64,000 nt of DNA from a bacterium (lineage in GTDB: Bacteria > SZUA-79 > Acidulodesulfobacterales > Acidulodesulfobacteraceae). Numbering within the stretch: position 1 is the first letter of the stretch; each line of letters opens with the position of its first letter. Under the pieces are notes generated by a model. That model saw only the letters and a list, made by a program, of their open reading frames with translations. It ran no database searches and had not been told where the DNA came from. Positions 43,701 to 54,031 of the stretch are shown here, in pieces. The position numbers and the translations under genes are program-made. Location of the stretch: contig JAKAQP010000005.1 of the NCBI GenBank assembly GCA_021822485.1, positions 1 through 64,000 on the forward strand. The letters run 5' to 3'.

Positions 43701-43959
43701 TAATATGAAAAATTGCAAGGTCAACCTTATCGAGATTAAAGACGGCGAGTTTATTATGGAATTTCATAATTCTGCGGCATCCATTTTAGAAAGGCTTATA
43801 AAATTTATAAACGATAAAGAATCTTCGTCGGAATATATGATTAATTTTATAGACGAATTTAAAATGAGGTTAAGGTTTAAACATTATGATTCCAAACAGG
43901 ATAACATAGAGAAAGCTAAAATTATCTTGCAACGATTATACGGCTATGTTAATATTTAA
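40771..43959 (+). CDS. mfd: Transcription-repair coupling factor Mfd
   Basis: [63 protein letters not shown]; C-terminal TRCF domain. Confidence 0.97.
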   Translation: [1062 protein letters not shown]

Positions 43960-43974
43960 ATAAATGTATTTGCT

Positions 43975-43999
43975 TTAACTTAACTTAACTTAATTTAAC
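43975..43999 (+). repeat. Short tandem repeat, five TTAAC-like units
   Basis: TTAACTTAACTTAACTTAATTTAAC. Confidence 0.8.
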
Positions 44000-44022
44000 T
44001 TTTATTTGTTCAAGAGGGAAAA

Positions 44023-44940
44023 ATGAAAAAGCTTAAAGGTTCTATTTTATTAATTGCCCTGTTTTCGATAGTATTATCGATGGGTCTTTACGGATGCGCA
44101 AAGAAACAGCCTGCCGCATCTTCTAAAGTAATTGCGGAAGTAAACGGAAAACCTATTACAGCCGCAAAATTTCAAGAGGAAATGTCTAAATTTCCGCCTG
44201 AACTAAGATCTTATCTCGAAACGCCTGCGGGCGAAAAGAGGCTGCTAAAAAGTCTTGTGGACAGGCAGATTTTAGTAAGCGAGGCTTTAAAAGAAGGGGT
44301 AAATAAATCAAAATCTTATAAAACGCAGATTTCGGATTTTAAAAAAGGTCTTTTAGTCCAGCTTTTACTGCATAAAGAAGTTGCAAATAAAGTAAAAGTG
44401 ACGGCGGCGGATGCCAAGGCTTATTATAAAAAACACTATTTTTCTTTTAATCTGCCTTCTAAAATTAACGTAAGCTATATACAGGTAAATTCTCCGAAAA
44501 AAGCTCAGTTAGCATATAAAATGCTTACGTCGGGAAAACCTTTTCCGGCGGTAGCGCAAAAATATTCGATAGCGCCTAATGCAAAAAACGGCGGCATGCT
44601 CGGCTGGATAAAATTTCAAGAAACTACTCCGGCTTTTAATAATGCGGCTTTCAGCATTCCTAAGGTCGGCGGTATATCAAAGATAGTAAGGGTCGGCAGC
44701 CATTACGATATTATAAAATTGAATAACATCGTTGCCGGAAAACCGAAACCTTTTTCGTCGTTAAAAAATCAGATAATAATGATAATGAAACAGAAAGAAG
44801 CATCGAAAATTTTAAAATCTTTTGTAGGAAATTTAAGAAAGAAAGCTAAAATTAAGTATTTTTATAAAAATTTGCCGGTTGCAAATTCTGTGGCATCTCA
44901 AGTATCGCCGGGTCAGGCTAAAGCGGCTGCAAAAAAATAA
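44023..44940 (+). CDS. Parvulin-type peptidyl-prolyl isomerase lipoprotein (PpiC/PrsA-like)
   Basis: Lipobox-like LYGC; FPAVAQKYSIAPNAKNGGMLGWI rotamase motif. Confidence 0.88.
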   Translation: MKKLKGSILLIALFSIVLSMGLYGCAKKQPAASSKVIAEVNGKPITAAKFQEEMSKFPPELRSYLETPAGEKRLLKSLVDRQILVSEALKEGVNKSKSYKTQISDFKKGLLVQLLLHKEVANKVKVTAADAKAYYKKHYFSFNLPSKINVSYIQVNSPKKAQLAYKMLTSGKPFPAVAQKYSIAPNAKNGGMLGWIKFQETTPAFNNAAFSIPKVGGISKIVRVGSHYDIIKLNNIVAGKPKPFSSLKNQIIMIMKQKEASKILKSFVGNLRKKAKIKYFYKNLPVANSVASQVSPGQAKAAAKK

Positions 44941-45013
44941 AAAACAGTTAAAAGCATTATAAAAGCTACAATAAAATATTTTGATAATCAGAATACGGTA
45001 TAAAATATAATTT

Positions 45014-46090
45014 ATGCCGTATTCGCTTATAAGTAATAATAATTACGGAATTATATCCGTTTTATTAATAAAAAAAATGAGAAAAAATAATTTTTTTGTA
45101 ATATTAATATCCGTAATTTTGACGTCGGTTTTATTTTCCGCCTTAATAAAAAATGCAAATGCCGTAATAATAGACCAGGTAATAGCGGTAGTAAATAAAA
45201 CGCCGATAACCCTCTACGAGTTTGCAAAATTAGACAGGCAGGCTTTCGAACAATACGAACAGATGCAAAACGAAGCGTCTCAGGGTATTTTTACCCAGGA
45301 AGATATGGCGGTTATGTCTAAGACTAAAGCCGTTCTTAATGTGTTAATCGATAAAATTTTAATCAGGCAGGAAGAAGAAAAAGCCGCTATTTATATTGCG
45401 CCCAAACAGTTAAAAGCCTATGTTAAGTCGGTGGCTCTCGCCAATAACTTTACGGTTAATCAGTTTTTTAAGTTTTTAGCTAAAAAGGGAATAAGTAAAA
45501 AAGCATATCTAAAACAGGTCAAAAATCATTTTATGGAAGTAGAACTTTTAAGGAAAGTCTTTGGAAATAAAATGGTAATAACAAAAAGCCAATTAATAGA
45601 TTATTATAGAAAAAATATAGAAGAATTCAGGGGAGAGCCGCAAGTCGATCTTAAACTTATATTTTTAGCTGTACCTAAAAATGCAAATAAAAAAACTAAA
45701 GAAGAAATATATAAAAAAATTTCTGCAATAAGGGAAGATGCAATATCCGGAACCAAAAGTTTTTCCGAACTTGCGAGGGAATATTCCGAAGATCCTTCCG
45801 AAAAAAACGGCGGAAGGATAGGGTATGTTTATAAAAATAAACTGTCGCCCAATTTTTCCGATATTGCATTCAGGCTGCATGTCGGACAGATAAGTCCGAT
45901 TATAAGGACTAAATTCGGTTACGCTATATTGAAGTCGGTCGGCAAAAAGATGGGTTCGTTTAGAACTTTTAAACAGATAAAGCCTGAAATATTTTCGATT
46001 CTTGAAAAATATAGAACAAATAAATATTTAAGAAAAATTTTAAAAAAAGCAAGAAAAAATTCTTACGTTAAAATATTGATTGCGGTATAA
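45014..46090 (+). CDS. SurA-like parvulin peptidyl-prolyl isomerase
   Basis: SurA N-domain layout (IDQVIAVVNKTPITLYEFAK); FSELAREYSEDPSEKNGGRIGYV rotamase motif. Confidence 0.88.
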   Translation: MPYSLISNNNYGIISVLLIKKMRKNNFFVILISVILTSVLFSALIKNANAVIIDQVIAVVNKTPITLYEFAKLDRQAFEQYEQMQNEASQGIFTQEDMAVMSKTKAVLNVLIDKILIRQEEEKAAIYIAPKQLKAYVKSVALANNFTVNQFFKFLAKKGISKKAYLKQVKNHFMEVELLRKVFGNKMVITKSQLIDYYRKNIEEFRGEPQVDLKLIFLAVPKNANKKTKEEIYKKISAIREDAISGTKSFSELAREYSEDPSEKNGGRIGYVYKNKLSPNFSDIAFRLHVGQISPIIRTKFGYAILKSVGKKMGSFRTFKQIKPEIFSILEKYRTNKYLRKILKKARKNSYVKILIAV

Positions 46091-47135
46091 AAAAGTAAAA
46101 ATAAAATTGAACGAAAAAAATCGTTTTATAGGCATTACTATGGGCGACCCCGGCGGAATAGGGCCGGAAATAGCAATTAAGTCCGTTAAACATTTTATAG
46201 ACGAAGGCGAATATATTAAACCGGTTATTTTTGGGTCTTTTGAAAACATAGAATATACTTCGCATAATATAACAAAAATCGATACCCCTATAAATTTAAT
46301 TAAACCCGATTTGTCTATAAATTATGCTTATCAAACCGGAAAAATAAACGTAATCGATTTAGCTTCTAAATCTTATGCGCAGGTTAAGTATGGATACGTT
46401 AATCATGCTTACGCAAAAGACGTCGAAAAATTTATAGAGACAGCCGTTAATTTTTCCGTAAAAGAAAAAATACTCGGTTTTGCGACTGCGCCTATTAATA
46501 AAAATATGATGCTTAAAGGCGGCGCAAGATTCGGCGGACACACCGAGCTTTTAGGGTATTTGGCAGGTTCCGACGATTTTGCCATGCTTTTCTATTCCGA
46601 TAAACTTATTACTATTCTTTCGACAATCCATATTCCTATCTCGGAAGTTCCGTCAAAAATTACTAAAGATCTGCTCAGAAAAATAATAAAAATTTCATTA
46701 GACTGGTTAAAAATAGACCTGGGAGAAAATAGTCCGAATATTGCGGTTCTCGGTTTAAATCCACATGCGGGAGAAAACGGAAAAATAGGAAACGAAGAGA
46801 AAGAAATCATAGCTCCCGTTATAGAAGAATTTAAGAATAATAAAGAAAATATAGACGGCCCTTTCCCTGCCGATAGTTTTTTTGCCGAAAAATATAAAAA
46901 ATTCGATTTAATCGTCGCTATGTATCACGATCAGGCGTTGATACCGTTTAAACTGCTTTCATTCAATAAGGGAGTCAATGTTACGGCGGGTTTAAAATTT
47001 ATCAGAACGTCTCCGGTTCATGGGACAGCTTATGATATTGCCGGTAAGAACATGGCGGATTGCGGCAGTATGATAGAATCCATAAAATTAGTCGGCAGGA
47101 TATCGGAGAACAGAAAACGATGGAAAGAAAGATAG
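46080..47135 (+). CDS. pdxA: 4-hydroxythreonine-4-phosphate dehydrogenase
   Basis: [85 protein letters not shown]. Confidence 0.95.
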   Translation: MRYKKVKIKLNEKNRFIGITMGDPGGIGPEIAIKSVKHFIDEGEYIKPVIFGSFENIEYTSHNITKIDTPINLIKPDLSINYAYQTGKINVIDLASKSYAQVKYGYVNHAYAKDVEKFIETAVNFSVKEKILGFATAPINKNMMLKGGARFGGHTELLGYLAGSDDFAMLFYSDKLITILSTIHIPISEVPSKITKDLLRKIIKISLDWLKIDLGENSPNIAVLGLNPHAGENGKIGNEEKEIIAPVIEEFKNNKENIDGPFPADSFFAEKYKKFDLIVAMYHDQALIPFKLLSFNKGVNVTAGLKFIRTSPVHGTAYDIAGKNMADCGSMIESIKLVGRISENRKRWKER

Positions 47136-49930
47136 TTATTAAAGGAGCAAGACAGCATAATTTAAAAAATATAGACGTCGAGATACCCAAAGATAAGCTT
47201 GTGGTTATAACGGGACTTTCAGGCTCAGGCAAATCCTCCCTTGCGTTCGATACCGTATTCGCCGAAGGACAGAGAAGATATCTTGAGTCGCTGTCGTCTT
47301 ACGCTCGGCAGTTTATGGAGCAGATGGATAAACCGGACGTAGATTCGGTCGAGGGGCTTTCTCCGGCTATTTCTATCGAACAAAAGTCGGTCAGCAAAAA
47401 TCCCCGTTCTACGGTGGGCACTATTACCGAAATTTACGATTACTTAAGAGTTCTTTTCGCAAGAATAGGTGTTCCGTACTGTTATAACTGCGGTAAAAAA
47501 ATAGAGCCAAAAACCATAGATAGTATGGTGGAATCGGTTTATTCCAATAAAGCCGGCGAAAAAATTATAGTTCTATCCCCTATTGCAATTAACAGAAAAG
47601 GAGAGTTTAAGGCAAAATTCGACGATTACTTAAAACATGGCTTTTATAGAATTTATGCTGACGGGAAGGAATATAATTTAGACGAACCGATTAATTTAGA
47701 CAAAAAAAAGAAGCATAACATAGACTTAGTCATAGACAGGCTGATAATAAAAGAGGAAAATAAAAAAAGACTGTTTGATTCCATAGAACTTGCCTTAAAA
47801 TTGTCTTCCGGCATATTAAAACTTAAATATGAAGACAGGGAAGAAATATTAACGGAAAATTCTATCTGCTTAGAATGCAATATAAGTTACGGCAAACCGG
47901 AACCTGCCGTTTTTTCTTTTAACAGTCCGCAGGGCGCCTGTCCCGAATGCGGCGGCTTGGGTTATAAGGAATATTTCGACGAAGACTTGATAGTTCCCGA
48001 TAAAAACCTTTCATTAAATGAAGATGCTATAATTATTTTTAAAAATTCTACGCCGGTGTATAAAAGCCAAATTTTTAACTCGCTTTCAAAACATTATGGA
48101 TTTAATTTATATACTCCTTATAAAGATTTGAGTGCAGATATTAAGCAGGCATTACTCTACGGTTCCGGAGAAGAAAAAATTAAATTTTTCGATGCGGGCG
48201 GCGGCGCTTCTTATCATCTAAGGCACTGGGAAGGTATAATACCCATGCTTGAAAGAAATATAGCAGAGGGAAATTATCTGTTAGATCCCAATAAATTCAG
48301 GTCGGAAAAGGTTTGTCCCGAATGCGGCGGTTTCAGGTTAAAGAAAGAATCGTTAAGCTATAAAATAGGCGGACTAAATATAGCGGAAATTTCGGATTTA
48401 AGTATTAAAAATGCGCTGGATTTTTTTAATAAGCTTGAATTAAGCAATTACGAGATTGAAATTGCGGCAAAAATTTTAAACGAGGTTAAAGAAAGGTTAA
48501 GGTTTTTAGTAAACGTAGGGCTTGAATATCTGACTCTTTCAAGACAGGCGCAGACGCTGTCGGGCGGGGAATCGCAGAGGATAAGATTAGCCTCGCAAAT
48601 CGGCTCCGGCCTTACGGGCGTTTTATACGTAATGGACGAGCCGAGCATTGGTCTGCATATGCGCGATAACGAGAGGCTTCTTAAGACCATTTTTGATTTG
48701 CGCGATAAGGGCAACAGCCTGATAGTCGTAGAGCACGATGAAACTACTATGCTCAAATCGGACTATATAATCGATATGGGTCCGGGTGCGGGGAAGAACG
48801 GCGGATATGTTATAGCGCATGGAACTCCGGAAGAAATTATGAAAAATCCAGATTCTTTAACCGGCAAATATTTGACGGGACAGTTAAAAATTCCGATACC
48901 CGAATTCAGAAGGGAACATTTATCCGGCTACTTAGAAATAAAAGGCGCAAAGATGAATAATTTGAAAAATATAGACGTTAAAATTCCGCTGAATAATTTC
49001 GTATGCATAACAGGAGTTTCAGGGTCGGGAAAAAGCACTTTAATTTTGGATACGCTATATCAGGCCGTATTTGCATATAAGAACGGTTATACGGCCGATT
49101 TTAAGCGGTTCAAGGTTGACGATATTAAGAACGTAAATTATTTCGACAGAGTAGTCAATATAGACCAGTCGCCTATAGGAAGAACGCCAAGGTCTAATCC
49201 CGCAACTTATACAGGAATCTTTACTTTAATAAGGGAAATTTTCGCCGGCATTAAAGAATCTAAATCAAGAGGCTACGATCCAGGCAGATTCAGTTTTAAC
49301 GTTAAAGGAGGAAGATGCGAGGCCTGCAGCGGCGACGGCGTAAAAAAAATAGAAATGCTTTTTATGCCAGACGTTTATGTTATGTGCGACATATGCAAAG
49401 GTAAAAGATATAATGCTCCTACTTTAGAAATCATATACAAAAATAAAAATATTTACGATGTTTTAAATATGACGGTGAAAGAAGCTTACGATTTTTTTAA
49501 CGCTATTCCGCCGCTTGCCCATAAATTAAAATTTTTGATAGACGTCGGATTGGATTATATAAATCTCGGCCAGCTTGCAACTACGCTTTCGGGAGGCGAA
49601 GCCCAGAGAATAAAGCTGTCGAAAGAATTATCGAGGCCGGGACAGTATAAAACATTATATATACTTGACGAACCGACGACCGGACTCCATTTCGACGATA
49701 TCGGCAAGCTTTTGACCATATTAAACCTTCTTGTAGAAGCAGGAAACACGGTCATAGTAATAGAGCATAACTTAGACATCATAAAGTCAGCAGATTATAT
49801 AATAGATATGGGGCCGGAAGGCGGCGAAGGCGGCGGCAGGATAATAGCTGCGGGAACGCCCGAAGATATGGCTCATAACGACGGCTCGTCCATCGGTAAA
49901 TACCTGTTTAATCCAATATTTCAAAGATAA
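47120..49930 (+). CDS. uvrA: Excinuclease ABC subunit A
   Basis: [41 protein letters not shown]; zinc-finger CxxC pairs; [15 protein letters not shown]. Likely ATG 47120. Confidence 0.98.
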   Translation: MERKIVIKGARQHNLKNIDVEIPKDKLVVITGLSGSGKSSLAFDTVFAEGQRRYLESLSSYARQFMEQMDKPDVDSVEGLSPAISIEQKSVSKNPRSTVGTITEIYDYLRVLFARIGVPYCYNCGKKIEPKTIDSMVESVYSNKAGEKIIVLSPIAINRKGEFKAKFDDYLKHGFYRIYADGKEYNLDEPINLDKKKKHNIDLVIDRLIIKEENKKRLFDSIELALKLSSGILKLKYEDREEILTENSICLECNISYGKPEPAVFSFNSPQGACPECGGLGYKEYFDEDLIVPDKNLSLNEDAIIIFKNSTPVYKSQIFNSLSKHYGFNLYTPYKDLSADIKQALLYGSGEEKIKFFDAGGGASYHLRHWEGIIPMLERNIAEGNYLLDPNKFRSEKVCPECGGFRLKKESLSYKIGGLNIAEISDLSIKNALDFFNKLELSNYEIEIAAKILNEVKERLRFLVNVGLEYLTLSRQAQTLSGGESQRIRLASQIGSGLTGVLYVMDEPSIGLHMRDNERLLKTIFDLRDKGNSLIVVEHDETTMLKSDYIIDMGPGAGKNGGYVIAHGTPEEIMKNPDSLTGKYLTGQLKIPIPEFRREHLSGYLEIKGAKMNNLKNIDVKIPLNNFVCITGVSGSGKSTLILDTLYQAVFAYKNGYTADFKRFKVDDIKNVNYFDRVVNIDQSPIGRTPRSNPATYTGIFTLIREIFAGIKESKSRGYDPGRFSFNVKGGRCEACSGDGVKKIEMLFMPDVYVMCDICKGKRYNAPTLEIIYKNKNIYDVLNMTVKEAYDFFNAIPPLAHKLKFLIDVGLDYINLGQLATTLSGGEAQRIKLSKELSRPGQYKTLYILDEPTTGLHFDDIGKLLTILNLLVEAGNTVIVIEHNLDIIKSADYIIDMGPEGGEGGGRIIAAGTPEDMAHNDGSSIGKYLFNPIFQR

Positions 49931-50064
49931 AGCCAAAAAAATATATTGACTTTTTGCTTCTTAAGTGATAAAAAATTATATTTAGTGTTTTAAAAAATAC
50001 CGCGGATTTTAAGGGTTAAAACCATATGCATAATTAAATAAATTATTTTAATAAGGGGGGTAAA

Positions 50065-50586
50065 ATGACTAAAAGTTCGGAAGATTCGCCGTCAAGGCGA
50101 ACTTTTATGACCGTCGTAATCGGATTAATTTCGGCTGTAATAGGCGTTGCCGTTGCAATACCTATACTTGGCACGATTTTAAGTCCGCTGTTTAAAAAAA
50201 GAGACATAGTATGGGCTGAACTCGGTAAAATTGACGATTTAAAAAAAATCAAGCCCTTAACGCCAAAATTTATTCCGGTCTATTTCAGAGTCAAAGAAGG
50301 GTGGACTATAAACACGCTTCCAAGACAGGTTGTAGTAGTTAAAGATATAACCGGTAAACTTTATTTTTTTTCAAATCAATGTACGCATTTAGGATGTCCT
50401 CTTCACTGGATAGCCGCAAGACAAAAATTCTTATGTCCATGCCACGGCGGTATGTTTAACGTTCTCGGCAAAGTAGTCGGAGGACCGCCGCCAAGACCTT
50501 TATATAGGTGGGTTCACAAATTAAATAACGGTACAGTTTTAATTCAAAATAAGTTTATGGATAATCCAAAGGATAGGGGGGTCTGA
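50065..50586 (+). CDS. Rieske iron-sulfur protein of a bc-type complex
   Basis: QCTHLGCPLHW and CPCHGGMFN cluster ligands; N-terminal TM. Confidence 0.93.
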   Translation: MTKSSEDSPSRRTFMTVVIGLISAVIGVAVAIPILGTILSPLFKKRDIVWAELGKIDDLKKIKPLTPKFIPVYFRVKEGWTINTLPRQVVVVKDITGKLYFFSNQCTHLGCPLHWIAARQKFLCPCHGGMFNVLGKVVGGPPPRPLYRWVHKLNNGTVLIQNKFMDNPKDRGV

Positions 50587-51692
50587 TGTTTAAAAAAATT
50601 CAGGAATGGTTTGACGAAAGAATTGGTCTTACCGAACTAATAAACGAGTTTAACGGCGAAAGAATCCCCGCAAGAGGCGGATGGGCATATACTTTCGGCA
50701 GTTTGCTGGCTTTTCTTTTCATAATTCAGGTCGTAACCGGAATCTTCCTTTTATTCTATTACGTACCTTATTTTCCTATGGCAAGAAACTCCACTTATTT
50801 TTTAAAGCATCATGTTTTAATGGGTAATATTTTGCTCGGCATCCACTTATGGGGTGCATTTACGATGATTTTCATCCTTCTCGTGCATATGTCCAGGGTT
50901 TATTTTTCAGGTTCTTATAAAAAACCTAGAGAAATGCAGTGGGTTGCAGGAATGGTTTTATTTTCCATCGTAGTTATACTCGGTTTGACCGGATATATGC
51001 TCGTAGGAAACGAAAATTCGTGGTGGACGATAAACGTTTTAGATAACGTAGCATCCCATGTGCCGCTCATAGGAGGCTTTATAAGGATTTTAGTAAAAGG
51101 CGGAACCGAAACATCGGTTTTAACTATGCAGCATATATTTGCTATTCACGTTTGGCTTTTACCTATAGTAGTGATTATGTTCATACCGATACATATTTTC
51201 TTGGTTAGGAAGACCGGAGAGCAGGGTATGGCGCTGGAATACAAAAACAGCAAATTGCCCGACGACGATGTTAACAAATGGAAACATGCGGATGCAACCG
51301 TTCCATTTTTCCCTGACCAACTGTTTAAAGACATGATTGTTGCGCTGGGAGTATTTGCCGTGATTTATTTCCTCGCCGTTTATTTTGGAGCGGCTATAGG
51401 GCCTATGTACAGACCTCTTGCTTTAAATTTTGCGCCGGAAGCCGACTGGTATTTCTTGGCAAACGAGGAACTTCTTAAATATTTCCCCGGTCACGGACTT
51501 ATAATATTTTCCACATTTCTTGTTCCATCGTTAGGTTTTGCGATACTCTTTGCATTGCCTTTTATCGACAGGGGGCACGAAAGAAGTCCTTTTAAAAGAC
51601 CTGCGGCAACCGTGCTTGGGATTTTGTTTCTCCTTTTGTTAGTTTACTTAACATTAATCGGCGGCGAACCAAAAGCGCCTGCTACCGTATAA
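50586..51692 (+). CDS. Cytochrome b (b6-like plus C-terminal extension)
   Basis: RGGWAYTFGSLLAFLFIIQVVTGIFLLFYYVP, ILLVHMSRVYFSGSYKKPREMQWVAGM, HVWLLPIVVIMFIPIHIFLVRKTG. Confidence 0.93.
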   Translation: MFKKIQEWFDERIGLTELINEFNGERIPARGGWAYTFGSLLAFLFIIQVVTGIFLLFYYVPYFPMARNSTYFLKHHVLMGNILLGIHLWGAFTMIFILLVHMSRVYFSGSYKKPREMQWVAGMVLFSIVVILGLTGYMLVGNENSWWTINVLDNVASHVPLIGGFIRILVKGGTETSVLTMQHIFAIHVWLLPIVVIMFIPIHIFLVRKTGEQGMALEYKNSKLPDDDVNKWKHADATVPFFPDQLFKDMIVALGVFAVIYFLAVYFGAAIGPMYRPLALNFAPEADWYFLANEELLKYFPGHGLIIFSTFLVPSLGFAILFALPFIDRGHERSPFKRPAATVLGILFLLLLVYLTLIGGEPKAPATV

Positions 51693-51711
51693 ATAAAGAG
51701 GAGTAAATACG

Positions 51712-53256
51712 ATGAATTTAGGTGTTATAGATATAATAAATCTATTTATAAACAGGCTCGCGCTCGGCTTTATGGCGATTGCCTTTATATCCCAGTATAT
51801 AGGGATATTTAAAAAAGAAGACCGGTATTTCAGGCTTGCTAAGCCGCTGATAATGTGCGCCTTAGTTATAGGTACGATACAGACTATAATTTATTTTTAC
51901 TTCTTAAGCCTTCTAAGAAACGGAATTCCTAATTTTTGGATACTTATTAATAAATTACAGCCCGGAGTAATAGCGTTATCGATGGATTTTTTGCTTGTGT
52001 TTCTTGTTCTCGGAGCCTTATATTATGTAGGTTTTGACAGAAAAGGCCAGGGAAAACATCAGGGTTGGAATATATTTATCGGCATAATTGCATTTTTGGC
52101 GGGTTTTGCATCCGACGTTTTTTATACTATTTCAGAAAGCTATACCATTGGGCCGACTCCGCAGACCGCTATCAGAACTCCGATGGTTCTGCTTTTAATA
52201 ATAGAAAAAAATATCGAAATTTTTGCCCTGTCAGGCGCATTGCTTGCTATATGGGCGGGAATAAGATACATAATCTCTTCGAAACAGGAAGACAAAGAAT
52301 TTTACGACTGGTTGGGTTCGTTTGCCAGCATTATAACCGTTATGTTTTTAGTTATGTATCCGGTAATATACTTTGGCTGGTTTAAGCACTTCAGGGCAAC
52401 GTCGAGTCACGGTTTTAACAGGATAATGCTCGGAAAATATCAGTGGATAATGTACACGTTCATGGGAACGACAGGCGGGGCTTTAATACTCGAATTTATA
52501 TATATGCTGTGGAAACTTATAAATGGGCGGGATAAAAATAAACCTACGGTTTCGGTCGGTTTAATTATATTTCTTATAATAGTCGGTCTTGTTTCTTTAG
52601 GTTTTGGAATGCTACCTACAACTATGGGTGAGCTTGGCAACATGCAGCCTGTTAAATATCTGTCGCTGGCAGGATTATTTGTTACGGGTTTTTTAGTTCT
52701 CGGCTATTATTTAAAAGACCTGACGCCTAATTTTAAATTTGGGAATATTTCCAAATTTCCTCAAATTTTCTTAATATTAGGCGGATTGTGCGTAGCGGTT
52801 AACGTTCCTGTTATGGGATATATGAAAATTGCCGCAAGGGGTACAAACAGGATTATTTATCAGACCATGAACCTGAACGGAACCAAATACGTACCGCCGG
52901 TTGTTTATCCATGGCCGGTTAAAAAAGGGTTTAGTCTTTTACACGATAAATGCGTTATATGTCATACGTTAAACAGAGTCGAAAGGTATAACGGAAAAGC
53001 ATACGGGCCCTGGGAACATTTAGTTATTCATCAAATGAAAGATACTAACGGATGCCCTATTACTATTGCCGAGGCGAAAACAGTTATACATTATTTAAAT
53101 TCATTAAATATCATAGCGTATAATCAGCATTTAGCAAAAGAACATAAAAAATGGACTCCTCCTGCGTCTTTGCCATGGGGAACTCCGTCTAATGCCGCAA
53201 AACCGGCTAAAACGGAAAAAATGAAGAAAGTTTCTAAAAAAGCCGCTAAAAAATAA
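51712..53256 (+). CDS. Polytopic membrane protein with C-terminal monoheme cytochrome c domain, associated with the Rieske/cyt b complex
   Basis: Multiple TM segments, then GFSLLHDKCVICHTLNRVERYNGKAYGPWEHLVIHQM (CxxCH); same operon as Rieske and cyt b. Confidence 0.75.
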   Translation: MNLGVIDIINLFINRLALGFMAIAFISQYIGIFKKEDRYFRLAKPLIMCALVIGTIQTIIYFYFLSLLRNGIPNFWILINKLQPGVIALSMDFLLVFLVLGALYYVGFDRKGQGKHQGWNIFIGIIAFLAGFASDVFYTISESYTIGPTPQTAIRTPMVLLLIIEKNIEIFALSGALLAIWAGIRYIISSKQEDKEFYDWLGSFASIITVMFLVMYPVIYFGWFKHFRATSSHGFNRIMLGKYQWIMYTFMGTTGGALILEFIYMLWKLINGRDKNKPTVSVGLIIFLIIVGLVSLGFGMLPTTMGELGNMQPVKYLSLAGLFVTGFLVLGYYLKDLTPNFKFGNISKFPQIFLILGGLCVAVNVPVMGYMKIAARGTNRIIYQTMNLNGTKYVPPVVYPWPVKKGFSLLHDKCVICHTLNRVERYNGKAYGPWEHLVIHQMKDTNGCPITIAEAKTVIHYLNSLNIIAYNQHLAKEHKKWTPPASLPWGTPSNAAKPAKTEKMKKVSKKAAKK

Positions 53257-53289
53257 TCTTTAGCAAGGCGGTTTACTTAAGGCAGTTTT

Positions 53290-53360
53290 AGGGCATTTAT
53301 CGTATTAATATATTTTATATCGTAATAAATGATATAATTAAAATACGGTAAATGCCTTTA
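53290..53360. terminator. Large inverted repeat / possible terminator after the bc operon
   Basis: AGGGCATTTATCGTATT ... AATACGGTAAATGCCTTTA; about 15-bp stem with AT-rich loop. Confidence 0.55.
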
Positions 53361-53391
53361 TTTATTTATATTAATTATTAATTAGAAATAA

Positions 53392-53607
53392 ATGGACAAA
53401 GAATTTATAAAACAGATTGCAAGAATGAGCTCTTTGGGGTTAAATTTAATTATATCCGTTTTAATAGGTCTTTTTATAGGAATAGAAATAGATAAGTATT
53501 TCAATTTTAAGTACCTTTTTTTAGCAATTTTTGCCATATTGGGTTTTATCGCCGGTATTTATGAAATATATAAAGCCGTTAAAAGAGAGCTTAATGAAAA
53601 ACCGTAA
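53392..53607 (+). CDS. AtpZ/AtpI-family protein
   Basis: Two TM helices; NLIISVLIGLFIGIEIDKYFNFKYLFLAIFAILGFIAGIYEIYKAVK. Confidence 0.82.
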   Translation: MDKEFIKQIARMSSLGLNLIISVLIGLFIGIEIDKYFNFKYLFLAIFAILGFIAGIYEIYKAVKRELNEKP

Positions 53608-53989
53608 AAAAACGTTAAAATTTCAGATTATATCGAAAACTTTTACTTACGGAGCTATTATTGTTTTATTATCGTCACTGTCGATTAATATAATTTCTCC
53701 AAAAATAATCGGCATTGGGGGTATATTTATAGGATTCGTAGTATCGTTTTTTTTGTTTACAGATACTACGCTATATATTTTTAAAAATATTAAAAAAATT
53801 AAACCTTTTAAATTAAATTTAAATCTAATAAAAGACTTGCTCATAGTAACGGTTTTTTTTATAATATTGAATAAGTTAATTAATCTTAATTTTATTTTAA
53901 TAGCAGTTGGGATTACCGTAACTCCAATTTCAGCAGCGTTATTGTTTATTCCTTTCGGGCAAACTATTAACTATTCGGTTGAAGAATAA
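53594..53989 (+). CDS. ATP synthase subunit I-like membrane protein
   Basis: Four-TM small protein between atpZ-like and atpB; ATG 53594 overlaps the preceding stop. Confidence 0.65.
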   Translation: MKNRKKTLKFQIISKTFTYGAIIVLLSSLSINIISPKIIGIGGIFIGFVVSFFLFTDTTLYIFKNIKKIKPFKLNLNLIKDLLIVTVFFIILNKLINLNFILIAVGITVTPISAALLFIPFGQTINYSVEE

Positions 53990-54031
53990 CTATTTTTTAG
54001 AATAAACGACATTTTAATAAATAATAAAAAT

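Noticed and set aside
43975-43999. TTAAC tandem repeat as phase-variation element
   Set aside because: Lies between mfd and the PPIase, just five units with one imperfect; too little evidence for phase variation.
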